NCBI GenBank assembly: GCA_937894725.1
Contig: CALAYL010000023.1
Coordinates: 1 to 35,934, forward strand
Direction of reading: 5' to 3'
Source of the DNA: an uncultured Bacteroidota bacterium
GTDB lineage: Bacteria > Bacteroidota > Bacteroidia > Chitinophagales > LD1
Length of the DNA: 35,934 nt
In this document: positions 26,096 to 33,931 of the stretch, in pieces
Numbering within the stretch: the stretch's first letter is position 1
Layout of the letters: each line of letters begins with the position of its first letter
Notes under the pieces: model-generated
What the model was told of the DNA's origin: nothing
Seen by the model: only the letters and a program-made list of their open reading frames with translations
The model's database searches: none
Made by a program: the position numbers and the translations under genes

Positions 26096-26785
26096 ATGGC
26101 AAAGAAAAAAATATTACTAGTAGAAGATGATAACAACTTAGGTAATCTATTACAGGACTCACTCGACCTAAAAGGATATGAGGTGACGCTAAAGCGAAAT
26201 GGCGAAGAAGGACTCACAGAGTTTAAAGCCGGGAAATACGACATGTGCATCTTTGATGTGATGATGCCAAAAAAAGATGGGTTTACACTTGCGAAAGATG
26301 TACGTAGAATCAACACCCAAGTGCCTATTATTTTCTTGACGGCCAAGGCGATGAAAGAAGATGCTATTGAGGGACTAAAAATAGGGGCAGACGATTATAT
26401 GACGAAGCCTTTCAGCATGGAAGAACTCACGCTGCGTATGGAAAATATTTTCAAACGCATACCTAAAGAGGAACTCAGCACCCAAGACGAGTTTGAGATA
26501 GGCGACTTTAAGTTTAACAACGCTACTCGTATATTGCAGTACAAAGATCAAATCACGAAGCTGACTACTAAAGAATCTGAACTCCTAAAAATGCTAGCCC
26601 TCTACATGGACAAAGTGCTAGAGCGCGAAAAAGCACTCAATGCGGTATGGGGAACAGATAGCTACTTTGCGGGTAGAAGTATGGATGTGTATATAGCGAA
26701 GCTACGTAAGTATCTCAAAGACGATGACAGGGTGGAAATTTTAAATATCCACGGTACAGGATTTAAGATGATTATAAAAAAATAA
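26096..26785 (+). CDS. OmpR-family response regulator
   Basis: A 229-residue DNA-binding regulator. The N-terminal receiver domain has the acidic pocket E10/D11/D12, phosphorylation site D54 in CIFDVMMP, the switch threonine in FLTAKAM and the conserved lysine in TKPFS. The C-terminal winged helix (about 130-229) ends with the typical RSMDVYIAKLRKYLK and GTGFKMI segments. It follows the histidine kinase and should be phosphorylated by it. The 84-base gap is long enough for its own promoter, but I see no good -7 box there. A strong hairpin terminator starts 20 bases after the stop. Target genes cannot be deduced. Confidence 0.95.
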   Translation: MAKKKILLVEDDNNLGNLLQDSLDLKGYEVTLKRNGEEGLTEFKAGKYDMCIFDVMMPKKDGFTLAKDVRRINTQVPIIFLTAKAMKEDAIEGLKIGADDYMTKPFSMEELTLRMENIFKRIPKEELSTQDEFEIGDFKFNNATRILQYKDQITKLTTKESELLKMLALYMDKVLEREKALNAVWGTDSYFAGRSMDVYIAKLRKYLKDDDRVEILNIHGTGFKMIIKK

Positions 26786-26805
26786 TTGTGTTAAGAATAG
26801 AATGT

Positions 26806-26835
26806 AAAAGGCGGTCGAAATCGACCGCCTTTTTA
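26806..26835. terminator. Bidirectional intrinsic terminator
   Basis: Perfect 13-bp inverted repeat AAAAGGCGGTCGA (26806-26818) and its complement (26821-26833) around a 2-base loop, with flanking A and T tracts on both sides. It serves the response regulator on the plus strand and the zinc-ribbon gene, which ends at 26859, on the minus strand. Confidence 0.92.
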
Positions 26836-26858
26836 ATATTCGTATGTTGTTGATGTTA

Positions 26859-27614
26859 TTATTCTTCTACTCCACCAAAATCGGAAGCTACGAGTATTCT
26901 ACCACAGTTTTCGCAAAGAATGATACGCTTCTTTGAGTTGATATCTGCTTGACGTTGTGGGGGGATTTTTGAGAAACAACCGCCACAAGAATCACGCTGT
27001 ACAGATACTACAGCCAATCCGTTTTTGTAAGCTTTACGGATACGTGTGTAGGCTGCCAATAATCTATCTTCGATTTTTGCAGCAGCTTTAGCAGACTCTT
27101 TTTTGAGGGTTACTTCTTCCTTTTCAGTTTCCTCGATGATTTTTTCTAACTCTTTATTTTTCGCTTTTAGGTCTTTCTCACGGTTTTTGAAAGCCGTTTC
27201 TGTTTCCCCTATCACGCCTTTTTTAATATCTAGTTTTACTGTAGCATCTCCCATTTTCTTATCGCAAAGTTGGATTTCCAATTTCTGCAAATCAATTTCC
27301 TTTGAAAGGGCTTCAAACTCACGGTTGTTTTTTACACTGCCTTGTTGTTTTTCGTAGCGGGTGATGAGCTCCTTAGCCATCGCCTTTGTCTGCTTACGAT
27401 TGTTGTATTCCTCTTCAAGTTCAGCTATCTCCTCGTTGAGTTTGTTTACACGTACTTGGAGTCCAGCTATTTCGTCTTCGAGTACACGCACCTCCTCAGG
27501 CAATTCGCCTTTCAAGATTTGCATTTTGTCGATTTCTGTATCGATATTTTGTAGGTCGTAGAGTAGTCTTAATTTTTCCTCTATCGAAAGTTCTTTTTCC
27601 TTAGTTGCTGCCAT
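26859..27614 (-). CDS. C4-type zinc ribbon, coiled-coil protein (DUF164/CsdS-like family)
   Basis: A 251-residue cytoplasmic protein with a long central coiled coil (about residues 10-175, rich in E/K/L heptads) and a C-terminal zinc ribbon formed by C210, C213, C234 and C237 (CGGC...CENC). Proteins of this build are common in bacteria and are thought to bind nucleic acids or act as scaffolds; the biochemical role is not settled. It begins 2 bases after the NIF3-like gene and is the last gene of the minus-strand run, ending 23 bases before the bidirectional terminator. The pairing with a NIF3-like gene is frequent in Bacteroidota, from my general knowledge. No signal peptide or membrane segment is present. 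Confidence 0.9.
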   Translation of the reverse strand: MAATKEKELSIEEKLRLLYDLQNIDTEIDKMQILKGELPEEVRVLEDEIAGLQVRVNKLNEEIAELEEEYNNRKQTKAMAKELITRYEKQQGSVKNNREFEALSKEIDLQKLEIQLCDKKMGDATVKLDIKKGVIGETETAFKNREKDLKAKNKELEKIIEETEKEEVTLKKESAKAAAKIEDRLLAAYTRIRKAYKNGLAVVSVQRDSCGGCFSKIPPQRQADINSKKRIILCENCGRILVASDFGGVEE

Positions 27615-27616
27615 GC

Positions 27617-28711
27617 TTAAAAATAGTTTACAGGATTAGTGTTTGTGTCTGAAATTAGAGGGGCAAATGTAGGGAATTTTTCTGACAAAAGCCTATAAAT
27701 TAAATTTCGGGTAAACTGTTCGGACTCATAGTGCCCTACATCGGCTATTAGAATTTTATTTTCTGCATCAAAAAACTCGTGATATTTAAAATCTGCCGTT
27801 ACAAATGCCTCTGCACCAGCGGCTTTTGCTAAAGGCAACAGAAACTGCCCCGAACCTCCACATACAGCTACTAGGGTTATCTCTTTCTCTTCAAAAGCTG
27901 TATAGCGTACACAGTTTGTATCTAGACTTTGCTTTACATGCGCCAAAAACTCATTTTGCTTCATTGGGCTGACCAGGCGCCCTATCATACCCGACCCTAC
28001 GTCTTGATGCTGATTAGCGATAGGATAAATATCATAAGCTACTTCTTCGTAGGGATGCGCCTTTATGAGTGCAGCTACTACGTTTGCTACACGATAGTTT
28101 GGCACTATGGTTTCAAAACGAGTTTCAGTTACCTGTGCTACTTTACCAGCTGTACCGATGTGCGGATGGGTATTTTCACTTCCTTTAAAAGACCCTATAC
28201 CTTGCTGTCTAAAACTAGCTTCGCAATACTCCCCTATATGCCCCGCTCCTGCTGCAAACAAGGCGTCAGCCACCTGCTGCGCATTTTCATTTGGGATAAA
28301 AGTCACCAGCTTCGAGAGCATATTTGATTTGGGCGATAAAATGGCTATATCTACTAAACCCAATCGCGCTGCTATCATGGCGTTTACACCATTCGACACA
28401 TTGTCGAGGTTGGTATGAATAGCATATATGGCGATGTCGTTTTTGATAGCTTTCAAAATCGTACGCTCCACATAGTTTTTGCCATTGAGCTTTTTAAGCC
28501 CCGAAAATACAATAGGGTGATGCGCTATTATGAGGTTTGCTCCTTTAGCTATAGCTTCATCTACTACTGCCTCAGTGCTATCTAGGGTAATTAATGTTTT
28601 AGTAATTTCCATATTCGCATCGCCTACTATCAATCCGCTATTGTCATAGCTTTCTTGGTAGCTCAGTGGGGCTATCGATTCTAAAAAATCTGTTATTTCT
28701 TTAATAGTCAT
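27617..28711 (-). CDS. NIF3-like dinuclear metal centre protein
   Basis: A 364-residue member of the NIF3/YbgI family, which forms a hexameric toroid with two metal ions per subunit. Metal-site motifs are visible: LIIAHHPIVFSGLK near residues 58-71, AIHTNLDNVSNGVN near 96-109, and DVGHYESEQF near the C-terminus. Its length exceeds the roughly 250 residues of the short form because a PII-like insertion (with HPYEEVAYDIYP) sits in the middle, as in other long-form members. Some members are annotated as GTP cyclohydrolase I type 2, but that activity is not established for this form and I would not assign it. It lies 15 bases after alanine dehydrogenase and 2 before the zinc-ribbon gene, so the genes are co-transcribed. 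Confidence 0.92.
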   Translation of the reverse strand: MTIKEITDFLESIAPLSYQESYDNSGLIVGDANMEITKTLITLDSTEAVVDEAIAKGANLIIAHHPIVFSGLKKLNGKNYVERTILKAIKNDIAIYAIHTNLDNVSNGVNAMIAARLGLVDIAILSPKSNMLSKLVTFIPNENAQQVADALFAAGAGHIGEYCEASFRQQGIGSFKGSENTHPHIGTAGKVAQVTETRFETIVPNYRVANVVAALIKAHPYEEVAYDIYPIANQHQDVGSGMIGRLVSPMKQNEFLAHVKQSLDTNCVRYTAFEEKEITLVAVCGGSGQFLLPLAKAAGAEAFVTADFKYHEFFDAENKILIADVGHYESEQFTRNLIYRLLSEKFPTFAPLISDTNTNPVNYF

Positions 28712-28726
28712 CTTTTGCTTTTAAAA

Positions 28727-29950
28727 TCAAAAATTGGTCGCGAAAAGCAACTCCAGGTTGGTACTGCGAATATTAAAAAGCTTGCCGATATGCTCGTTGG
28801 TAAGGTTGCCTTTGTATAGATAAATACCATGACGAATACCGGCATCTTCATGTATCAAGCCACTGATACCGCGCATTTCAGCGCAATGGGTCAATATAGG
28901 GGTAATGATATTTGAAAACGCATATGAAGCGGTTCGAGATACCCTAGAAGGAATATTCGGGACACAATAGTGGGTGACATCAAATTTTTTGAAAGTAGGT
29001 GAAGCATGCGTAGTAATCGAAGATGTTTCAAAGCATCCCCCTTGGTCTATACTTACATCTATAATCACAGAGCCCGCTTTCATATTCGATACCATATTTT
29101 CGTTTACGATCACTGGTGTACGACCCTTTTTGGCATGTATGGCGCCTATCACCACATCGGCAGTACGGAGCTCTTGCTCCAATATATCTGGCGAAAGTGT
29201 AGAAGTAAATAAGCGTGCGCCTATACGCTCTTGTAGTCGCTGGAGCTTATATACGTTGTTGTCAAATACGGTGACTAATGCCCCAAGTCCTAAGGCAGCA
29301 CGAGCGGAGTGAGTGCCTACTGCGCCTGCACCGAGTATCACTACTTTAGCTGGCGGTACCCCCGATATGCCTCCGAGCAAAATCCCTTTGCCCATATTGG
29401 CATTACTGAGGTATTCTGCTGCGATGAGAATAGCCGAATTGCCCGCTATTTCGCTCATTGCTCTTACAAAAGGATAAAACCCTGCTTGGTCTTTTACATG
29501 TTCAAAAGCTAATGCTGTAATTCGCTTTTCGGTCAGTTTTACAATTTGTTCTTTACGTATGGTAGGTAGATGAATAGGCGATATGAGGGTTTGGTCAAAC
29601 TGCATCATATTGATCTCTTCGAGCTGAGGTGGAGCTACTTTTATGATAATGTCTGCTTTAAAAACAGCCGCTGGATCATTTGTTATTTCAGCTCCAGCCT
29701 CAGAGTAATCAGTGTCAAAAAAATGACTATCAAAGCCTGCATTAGATTCCATGATGATACGATGCCCATTGGCCACCAACACCCTCACAGACTCAGGTGT
29801 AAGCCCAATACGATGTTCTTGAAATGTCTTTTCTTTAGGGATTCCAATGAAAAGCCCACCAGCCCTATTGCCCACGAGCGTTGGCGCTTCAATAGGTTGC
29901 AGTCCTAGCTTTGTTACTATCCCTTTAAATTGTGATTTTTCGGCAGCCAT
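28727..29950 (-). CDS. ald: Alanine dehydrogenase
   Basis: NAD-dependent interconversion of L-alanine and pyruvate plus ammonia. At 407 residues it is somewhat longer than the roughly 370 of Bacillus or Mycobacterium enzymes. The extra is an N-terminal extension of about 30 residues before GIPKEKTFQEHRIGLTPESV, which holds the substrate-binding arginine and lysine. The Rossmann motif is VVILGAGAVGTHSARAALGLGA, and a VIIDVSIDQGGCFET segment carries the catalytic aspartate. AlaDH/PNT-family transhydrogenase alpha subunits share the fold, but no beta subunit is nearby. It begins 4 bases after tsaE and therefore depends on the upstream promoter. Role likely in nitrogen or alanine catabolism. Confidence 0.92.
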   Translation of the reverse strand: MAAEKSQFKGIVTKLGLQPIEAPTLVGNRAGGLFIGIPKEKTFQEHRIGLTPESVRVLVANGHRIIMESNAGFDSHFFDTDYSEAGAEITNDPAAVFKADIIIKVAPPQLEEINMMQFDQTLISPIHLPTIRKEQIVKLTEKRITALAFEHVKDQAGFYPFVRAMSEIAGNSAILIAAEYLSNANMGKGILLGGISGVPPAKVVILGAGAVGTHSARAALGLGALVTVFDNNVYKLQRLQERIGARLFTSTLSPDILEQELRTADVVIGAIHAKKGRTPVIVNENMVSNMKAGSVIIDVSIDQGGCFETSSITTHASPTFKKFDVTHYCVPNIPSRVSRTASYAFSNIITPILTHCAEMRGISGLIHEDAGIRHGIYLYKGNLTNEHIGKLFNIRSTNLELLFATNF

Positions 29951-29954
29951 ATTT

Positions 29955-30374
29955 CTATAAATTAAAGATAGCTAATTTTCGTGAAGTTGAAGACTCTATT
30001 GTCAATTCACAGCGCAAGCCAGGAACTTCGCCATAGAGTAGCGATGGCCATTCGATAAAACAATAGCTTCCGCTATCGAGATAATCAAAAAGCCCTATTT
30101 GTACAATATCCTGTTTAGTTTCTATTCGATATAAATCGACATGATAGACTTTGGATGCATCTTGAGATTCATATTCGTTTACAATAGAAAAAGTGGGCGA
30201 ACTCATTTCTGATGTCACCCCTATTGCTTTACACATTGATTTGATAAGGGTTGTTTTGCCAGCACCTAAGTTTCCTTCAAAAAAAAATAGGCGATTATCT
30301 GGTTGTATAGCCAATAGCGAAACAGCTACTTTATCGATATCAGTTAAATCAAAAAAAAATTCCTGTAGTTGCAT
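29955..30374 (-). CDS. tsaE: tRNA t6A biosynthesis ATPase TsaE
   Basis: A 139-residue P-loop ATPase that drives turnover of the TsaBDE complex making t6A in tRNA. Walker A is GNLGAGKT (34-41), followed by MSSPTFSIVNEYE and YHVDLYRIE, both hallmark TsaE segments. FIEWPSLL near the C-terminus is the conserved E-W/WP motif. Length is normal. It shares a transcription unit with alanine dehydrogenase downstream, and a perfect TAnnTTTG box sits just before its start. The partner TsaD is encoded about 6 kb away on the other strand. Confidence 0.95.
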   Translation of the reverse strand: MQLQEFFFDLTDIDKVAVSLLAIQPDNRLFFFEGNLGAGKTTLIKSMCKAIGVTSEMSSPTFSIVNEYESQDASKVYHVDLYRIETKQDIVQIGLFDYLDSGSYCFIEWPSLLYGEVPGLRCELTIESSTSRKLAIFNL

Positions 30375-30381
30375 ACAGGAA

Positions 30382-30389
30382 CAAAATTA
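30382..30389 (-). promoter_or_regulatory. Bacteroidota -7 box in front of tsaE
   Basis: The minus strand reads TAATTTTG, a perfect TAnnTTTG, ending 7 bases before the tsaE ATG at 30374. The predicted leader is about 4 nucleotides. No TTG at -33 is seen, so activity may be weak or may add to read-through from the sigma-factor gene. Confidence 0.5.
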
Positions 30390-30414
30390 CGTTTTAAAAA
30401 TTGGATTAGAGAGA

Positions 30415-31269
30415 CTAAACAAAATTTGTTTTAGTAGCCATTTGTTTCATCTTTTGCAAACCGCGCTCTTTAATTTGTCGCACACGCTCACGAGTGAGGC
30501 CGTATCTACTGCCTATTTCTTCTAGCGTACAAGGCTCCTCACCACTCAACCCAAAATAAGAATTGATAATATCGCGCTCTCTATCATTGAGCCGTACTAT
30601 CATTGTATCTATTGATTGGGTGATATTTTCACGCATCAAGATTTCATCGGGCAATAGTTGATCTTTATCTTCTAAAATATCAGATAGACTATTCTCACTA
30701 TCAGCGCTTAATTTCGAATCGGTAGATACCATTTTTAAAATAGAACCTAGATATTCCGTCACCATCTCTTCCGATACATCCGCTTGTTTGGCCACGGCAT
30801 CGAGTTCTGGCTCTCGCTGGTATTCTTGTTCTAAAAGTTGAAAGGCCTTATTGATTTTATTATAGGTAAGATGCTTGCCCATGGGGGTGCGGATGATTTT
30901 AGATTGCTCTACTATGGCCTGCATCATAGCCTGACGTATCCACCATACTGCATAAGATATAAATCGAAATCCTTTTGACACATCAAATTTTTGTGCGGCT
31001 CTTATCAAACCCAAATTGCCTTCATTTATTAAATCATCGACAGAGAGCCCTTGTCCTTGAAACTGTTTAGCCACAGCTATTACAAAACGTAAATTACTTT
31101 TTACCAAAAGATCCAAGGCGTCTAAATCGTCTTCTTTTATTCTAATTGCTAATTCTGACTCGTCCTCAGCCGAAAGCATAGGATGTTTTGCTATGTCTAA
31201 TAGGTATTTATCCATCAACTCACGCTCATCATTTCTAAAAATATTGTGGGAAATCTTCAATGCTCTCAT
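30415..31269 (-). CDS. RpoD/SigA-family sigma factor, possibly a group 2 paralogue
   Basis: A 284-residue sigma-70 factor with region 1.2 at the start (MDKYLLDIAKHPMLSAEDE), region 2 including LRFVIAVAKQFQGQGL, LINEGNLGLIRAAQKFD and the -10 recognition helix FISYAVWWIRQAMMQAI. Region 3 comes next, and region 4 has the helix-turn-helix CTLEEIGSRYGLTRERVRQI. Like other Bacteroidota primary sigma factors it lacks region 1.1 and starts MRxLKI. It departs from the usual primary sequence just after region 2.4 (IIRTPMGKHLTYNKI rather than the LPLNK-type segment I know) and at the C-terminus. I therefore suspect a housekeeping-like paralogue rather than the main sigma factor. It is divergent from lon and may head the run tsaE-ald-NIF3-zinc ribbon. 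Confidence 0.9.
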   Translation of the reverse strand: MRALKISHNIFRNDERELMDKYLLDIAKHPMLSAEDESELAIRIKEDDLDALDLLVKSNLRFVIAVAKQFQGQGLSVDDLINEGNLGLIRAAQKFDVSKGFRFISYAVWWIRQAMMQAIVEQSKIIRTPMGKHLTYNKINKAFQLLEQEYQREPELDAVAKQADVSEEMVTEYLGSILKMVSTDSKLSADSENSLSDILEDKDQLLPDEILMRENITQSIDTMIVRLNDRERDIINSYFGLSGEEPCTLEEIGSRYGLTRERVRQIKERGLQKMKQMATKTNFV

Positions 31270-31381
31270 ATCTTGAATTTCTCCTATTTACGATAGTTAT
31301 GGAATTTTGTTTCAAAACAATAAGAAAACAGTTGGCACATAAATTGTCTTTATAAAACCAAGTACACACAAATAAGCCTAT

Positions 31382-33865
31382 ATGACAAATTTTCAAGACG
31401 ACTTTATATTCCAACAATACGATACAGAAGACCCTGAGTTTTTGCCCATTTTGCCTGACGAAGACAATGATAACAACGCAAAGGCGGAGATTCCAGCATC
31501 CTTACCTCTTTTACCATTGCGCAATACAGTATTGTTTCCTGGTGTGGTATTGCCTATCACCATATCGCGCGATAAGTCTATTGTAGCTGTCAAAGAGGCA
31601 TACAAAACACACAAAATGCTGGCAGTAGTAAGCCAAATTGACGGCAGTATAGAAGAGCCAGAGTTTAAAGATTTGAATAAAATAGGCACTGTAGCTCACA
31701 TACTCCGCATGATAAAAATGCCTGATGGGTCTAGTACTGCCATTATACAAGGTAGAAGTAGAATAGAAACTTTGGAACTATTGACTAGTGAACCATATAT
31801 GACAGTGGGTGTAAAATCGCTCCCCGAAACTACCTCTCCCACTGATAAAGAATTTGAGGCATCAGTGATGACCATAAAAGATTTAGCTAGCAATATTATA
31901 AAACTCAATCCGCAGATCCCTTCGGAGGCTTCGATTATGATTAAAAACATTTCGAATCCGCTTACGCTTACCTTTTTTATAGCTTCCAATCTCAATATTG
32001 AGGTAAAGCAAAAACAAGAATTGCTCGAAATTGAAGAAGTAGCAGAGCTCGTGAGAGCCGTGCTAAAGCATCTGAATAACGAGTTACAGATGCTCGAAAT
32101 CAAAAATCAAATCCACAACAAAGTGCGAGGCGATATGGATAAACAGCAGCGAGAGTATTTTTTGCATCAACAGCTGAAACTCATACAGGAAGAATTGGGT
32201 CACAATAACCCTGACAAAGACATTCAAAGACTGCGAGACAAGGCTGCCGCTATGACACTCCCTGTGCATGTCAAAACAGCTATTGAAAAAGAGTTTGACA
32301 AGCTCACTCGTATGAATCCAGCTGCGGCAGATTATAGTGTAGTGATGAACTATTGCGAACTTTTGCTCGATTTGCCATGGAATATTTTCACTGATGATAA
32401 GATAGATCTCAAAAAATCAAAATCGACACTCGATAAAGACCATTTTGGTATAGATAAAATTAAAGAGCGAATTATTGAATACCTCGCTGTCTTAAAATTG
32501 AAAGGCGATTTCAAATCACCAATTCTTTGCTTTGTGGGGCCTCCAGGTGTAGGTAAAACTTCACTAGGACAGTCGATAGCGAAAGCACTAAATCGAAAAT
32601 ATGTGCGTATCGCTTTAGGTGGATTGCATGACGAAGCAGAAATAAGAGGCCATCGCAAAACATACATTGGCGCTATGCCTGGGCGTATTGTGCAGTCGCT
32701 CAAAAAGGCACAATCGTCTAACCCCGTGATGATACTCGATGAAATAGATAAAGTAGGCAATGATTTTAAAGGCGACCCATCTTCAGCTCTCCTTGAGGTA
32801 CTCGACCCTGAGCAAAACAATGCGTTTTATGACAACTATTTAGAATTAGAATTTGACTTATCTAAAGTGATGTTTATTGCTACAGCCAATTCGCTCCAAA
32901 ATATCCAACCTGCACTGCGCGATAGGATGGAAATTATACATCTTTCGGGCTATTCGATTGAAGAAAAAGTGCAAATAGCGAAGAAGCATTTAGTGCAGAA
33001 GCAAGTACTAAATCATGGCTTAAAAGCAAAAGATATATCTCTTTCAGAAAAGGTACTAGAGTATATTGTAGAACACTATACAAGAGAATCTGGGGTACGT
33101 GAATTAGACCGTGTATTAGCTTCTATCATGCGAAAGATAGCAACTAAAGTAGCTACCGAAACACCTTACGAAAAAGCAATCAAACCGGAAGATTTAAAAT
33201 TAATATTAGGCGCAGAGAAATTTGACACGACTAAATATGATGAGGACAACAAACCGGGAATCGCTGTAGGCATGGCATGGACATCGGTAGGGGGCGACAT
33301 CTTGAATATAGAGGCCATAGCTACCAAGGGTACTGGGCAAGTTTCTATCACAGGCAGCTTAGGTAATGTGATGAAAGAATCTGTATATACCGCTATCACC
33401 TGTTTTAAATCCATTGCCACAGACATGGGGGTAAGCTCAGACACATTTTCAAAAAGTCATCTGCATTTACATTTTCCAGAAGGGGCAGTTCCTAAAGATG
33501 GTCCAAGCGCAGGTATCACTATCTTTACAGCAATCGCTTCTCTCTTTACTCAGCACAGAGTAAAACCACATTTGGCTATGAGTGGAGAGATAAGTTTGAG
33601 TGGCAGAGTATTGCCTGTAGGCGGTATCAAAGAAAAAATACTAGCCGCAAAAAGATCGGGAATCAAGGAAATAATTTTGAGTGAGAAAAACAGGAAAGAT
33701 GTAGATGAAATAGAGCCCGCTTATATAAAAAATCTCACTATAAAGTACTTTTCTAGAATGGAACAAGTACTAGGATATGCCTTAGAGAAAAAGAGAATCA
33801 AAGACCCTATTGACTTCAAAAAGTTGTTAAAGTCGGATACTCCCACACCTAAAGCAGAGGCATAA
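31382..33865 (+). CDS. lon: ATP-dependent Lon protease
   Basis: A cytoplasmic AAA+ serine protease that degrades misfolded and regulatory proteins. It is 827 residues, of which about the first 40 are an acidic leader before the LAN substrate-binding domain (LPLLPLRNTVLFPGVV). Walker A is GPPGVGKT (about 386-393) and Walker B is PVMILDEIDK (about 449-458). The catalytic dyad is S709 in KDGPSAG and K752 in GGIKEKILAAKR, 43 residues apart as in E. coli Lon. All key residues are present. It is transcribed away from the sigma factor across a 112-base spacer and ends 20 bases before a strong hairpin. The TTGGCACATAAATTGTC sequence upstream is discussed among the findings. Confidence 0.97.
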   Translation: MTNFQDDFIFQQYDTEDPEFLPILPDEDNDNNAKAEIPASLPLLPLRNTVLFPGVVLPITISRDKSIVAVKEAYKTHKMLAVVSQIDGSIEEPEFKDLNKIGTVAHILRMIKMPDGSSTAIIQGRSRIETLELLTSEPYMTVGVKSLPETTSPTDKEFEASVMTIKDLASNIIKLNPQIPSEASIMIKNISNPLTLTFFIASNLNIEVKQKQELLEIEEVAELVRAVLKHLNNELQMLEIKNQIHNKVRGDMDKQQREYFLHQQLKLIQEELGHNNPDKDIQRLRDKAAAMTLPVHVKTAIEKEFDKLTRMNPAAADYSVVMNYCELLLDLPWNIFTDDKIDLKKSKSTLDKDHFGIDKIKERIIEYLAVLKLKGDFKSPILCFVGPPGVGKTSLGQSIAKALNRKYVRIALGGLHDEAEIRGHRKTYIGAMPGRIVQSLKKAQSSNPVMILDEIDKVGNDFKGDPSSALLEVLDPEQNNAFYDNYLELEFDLSKVMFIATANSLQNIQPALRDRMEIIHLSGYSIEEKVQIAKKHLVQKQVLNHGLKAKDISLSEKVLEYIVEHYTRESGVRELDRVLASIMRKIATKVATETPYEKAIKPEDLKLILGAEKFDTTKYDEDNKPGIAVGMAWTSVGGDILNIEAIATKGTGQVSITGSLGNVMKESVYTAITCFKSIATDMGVSSDTFSKSHLHLHFPEGAVPKDGPSAGITIFTAIASLFTQHRVKPHLAMSGEISLSGRVLPVGGIKEKILAAKRSGIKEIILSEKNRKDVDEIEPAYIKNLTIKYFSRMEQVLGYALEKKRIKDPIDFKKLLKSDTPTPKAEA

Positions 33866-33885
33866 CAATCTAACTCTATAAGAAG

Positions 33886-33929
33886 AAAACCAAACACCCC
33901 CAAAAGTCTTATTGGGGGTGTTTGGTTTT
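33886..33929. terminator. Long bidirectional terminator hairpin
   Basis: Perfect 18-bp inverted repeat (33886-33903 with 33912-33929) around an 8-base loop, including a CACCCCC/GGGGGTG core. An AAAA tract flanks the left arm and TTTT the right, so each strand ends in a U-run. It closes lon on the plus strand and the repeat-protein gene, which ends at 33932, on the minus strand. Confidence 0.93.
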
Positions 33930-33931
33930 AT

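Noticed and set aside
31305..31317. Small palindrome TTTTG-TTT-CAAAA between the sigma factor and lon, possible operator
   Set aside because: A 5-bp AT-rich stem of this kind is expected by chance in such sequence, and no second copy was seen.
32350..32820. 156-codon open frame antisense to lon
   Set aside because: It overlaps the most conserved AAA+ part of Lon on the opposite strand; codon structure of lon explains it. No domain recognised.
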